From Enterobacter asburiae (GTDB lineage Bacteria; Pseudomonadota; Gammaproteobacteria; Enterobacterales; Enterobacteriaceae): a stretch of DNA of 64,000 nucleotides. Where the stretch lies: positions 124,001 through 188,000 of the forward strand of contig NZ_VRKN01000005.1 of assembly GCF_008080435.1 (NCBI RefSeq), in the 5' to 3' direction. The position numbers and the translations under genes were made by a program. The notes under the pieces are model-generated. The model was not told the origin of the DNA, did no database searches, and saw nothing but the letters and a program-made list of their open reading frames with translations. Below, one piece after another: positions 61,541 through 64,000 of this stretch (its first letter is position 1; every line of letters starts with the position of its first letter).

Positions 61541-63027
61541 ATGATGATCTCACTTCTCGACGCGCGGAATATCAGCAAGCAGTTCTCAGGCGTGCCGGTC
61601 TTAAAAGGCATAGATTTCACGCTGCTTGCGGGCCAGGTGCACGCCCTGATGGGCGGAAACGGCGCGGGAAAATCGACGCTGATGAAGATCATCGCCGGGG
61701 TCGAAACGCCGGACAGCGGTGAACTTTCTGTCGAGGGGCAGTCATATGCGCGGCTCACGCCCGTGCAGGCACATAAGCTCGGCATTTACCTGGTGCCGCA
61801 GGAGCCGCTGCTGTTCCCCAACCTGACGGTGCGGGAAAACATCCTGTTCCGCCTGTCGCGCGAGCGCGATCGGGAAAAGCGGCTGGCGGAGAAGCTCCTG
61901 CAGCTGCAGTGCCAGCTTAACCTCGACGCCACCGCCAGCACCCTGGAGGTGGCGGATCAGCAGATGGTCGAGATCCTGCGCGGGCTGATGCGCAACGCCA
62001 GGATCCTGATCCTAGACGAACCTACGGCCTCCCTCACGCCCGGTGAAACCGAACGTCTGTTTCGTCAGATCCGCGCTCTGCAGGCGCTCGGCGTCGGGAT
62101 TGTGTTTATCTCGCATAAGCTGCCCGAAATCCGAATGCTTTCGAGCCACGTCTCGGTGATGCGCGACGGCGCGGTGGTGCTGAGCGGCGAAACCGCGCAG
62201 TTTGACGATAACGCCCTGATCGCCGCCATGACGCCGGTGAGCCGGGAGAAATCCCTCAGCGATACGCAAAAGCTGTGGCTGGCGCTGCCGGGCAACCGCC
62301 GCACTCAGGCGCAGGATTTCCCGGTGCTGCGGGTGGACGATCTCACCGGGGAGGGGTTTATCGATCTGAGTCTTGAGATCTACGCCGGGGAGATCGTCGG
62401 CCTGGCCGGGCTGGTGGGATCCGGGCGCACCGAGTTTGCGGAAACGCTCTATGGCCTGCGCCCGGTACGCGGGGGTCGCGTCTGGCTGGAAAATCAGGAG
62501 ATCACCGACGATCCGGTAAGTTCACGTCTGGAAAAAGGGCTGGTCTACCTGCCGGAAGACAGGCAGGTTTCCGGTTTGTTCCTCGACGCGCCGATCCGCT
62601 GGAACACCGTGGCGCTGAACGAGCCGTCTCTCTGGCAGCAGCGCAAGCGGGAGTCTGCGGTGGTGGAACGCTATCACCGGGCGCTGGGGATCAAGCTCAA
62701 TCATGCGGATCAAACCGTGCGCACGCTCTCCGGCGGCAACCAGCAGAAGGTGCTGCTCGCACGCTGCCTGGAGGCCAACCCTTTATTGCTGATCGTCGAT
62801 GAACCGACGCGCGGCGTAGATGTGTCGGCGCGCGCCGATATCTACCAGCTGATAAAAAGCGTGGCGGCGCAGAACGTGGCGGTGCTGATGATCTCAAGCG
62901 ATCTCGATGAGTTCCCCGGCCTGGCAGACCGCGTGCTGGTTATGCATCAGGGCGTGCTCAGCGGCGAGCTGCCGCGCCACGCCGTCAGCCTCGACAAGAT
63001 GATGGCGTTGGCGTTTGGAGGGCAATC

Positions 63028-63031
<4 letters not shown>
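61541..63031 (+). CDS. lsrA: LsrA, AI-2 importer ATP-binding protein
   Basis: 496-residue ABC ATPase with two fused nucleotide-binding domains. The first has Walker [10 protein letters not shown] (about 37-45), the Walker B-type [10 protein letters not shown]; the second has the signature [20 protein letters not shown] and [11 protein letters not shown]. It powers uptake of AI-2. Tandem ATGs occur at 61541 and 61544 with GGAG upstream. The stop overlaps the lsrC start (ATGA). Confidence 0.94.

Positions 63032-64000
<969 letters not shown>

Overview
The window is chromosomal DNA of a member of the Enterobacteriaceae. Gene content, gene order and protein sequences follow Escherichia coli K-12 closely (as recalled, not searched). 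The GC-rich codon use, the absence of several K-12 genes and the locally different gene neighbourhoods point to Enterobacter or a close relative (Lelliottia, Leclercia). Almost every gene is recognisable; no rRNA, tRNA, CRISPR array, prophage or transposase was seen.

Layout. 1-10 kb: core genes ubiU (cut by the window start), ubiT, yhbS, yhbQ, yhbP, yhbO, yraR, yraQ, dolP, diaA, yraN, lpoA and rsmI, then a Fic-domain gene 5 bp behind rsmI. 10.9-21.2 kb: an N-acetylgalactosamine (aga) regulon with agaR divergent from kbaZ-agaV-agaW-agaE-agaF-agaA, and a second unit agaS-kbaY plus a secreted GH36-like glycosidase; the galactosamine PTS (agaBCD) and agaI are absent. 21.2-25.3 kb: garD divergent from garL-garR, followed directly by the RNase P RNA gene rnpB; garK and garP are not here. 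26-32.9 kb: the anaerobic threonine operon tdcABCDE with a CRP-type promoter and a one-base frameshift in tdcE. 33-34.8 kb: a Spy/CpxP-like periplasmic protein and a small AT-rich island with an orphan type VI Hcp, a DUF1493 protein and a two-helix membrane protein, where K-12 has tdcF-tdcG. 35.1-37.8 kb: cyuP-cyuA (cysteine detoxification). 37.8-38.3 kb: a non-coding cassette bounded by perfect 29-bp inverted repeats. 38.3-44.8 kb: yhaK, yhaJ, yhaH, yqjG, yqjF, yqjK, yqjE, yqjD, yqjC, mzrA, yqjA. 45.1-50.8 kb: hexuronate catabolism (exuR, exuT, uxaC, uxaA). 50.9-58.5 kb: sstT, alx with a yybP-ykoY-type manganese/pH riboswitch leader, ygjR, ygjP, rlmG, fadH. 58.7-64 kb: the AI-2 quorum-sensing lsr locus (lsrK, lsrR divergent from lsrA, lsrC; lsrC is cut by the window end), here beside fadH.

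How it works together. Much of the window is sugar and amino-acid scavenging suited to the gut: GalNAc (aga, with a possible periplasmic GalNAc- or Gal-releasing enzyme), galactarate (gar), hexuronates (exu/uxa), anaerobic threonine/serine (tdc) and cysteine (cyu). Each set lies beside its own transcription factor or a recognisable operator or CRP site. Two families of short palindromes, a CCCTC(A)CCC...GGGAGAGGG type (seven copies noted) and a REP/BIME type, occupy many intergenic gaps and sometimes serve as terminators. The points most worth following up are the tdcE frameshift, the inverted-repeat cassette with two CsrA-like hairpins, the Hcp mini-island and the glycosidase added to the aga operon.
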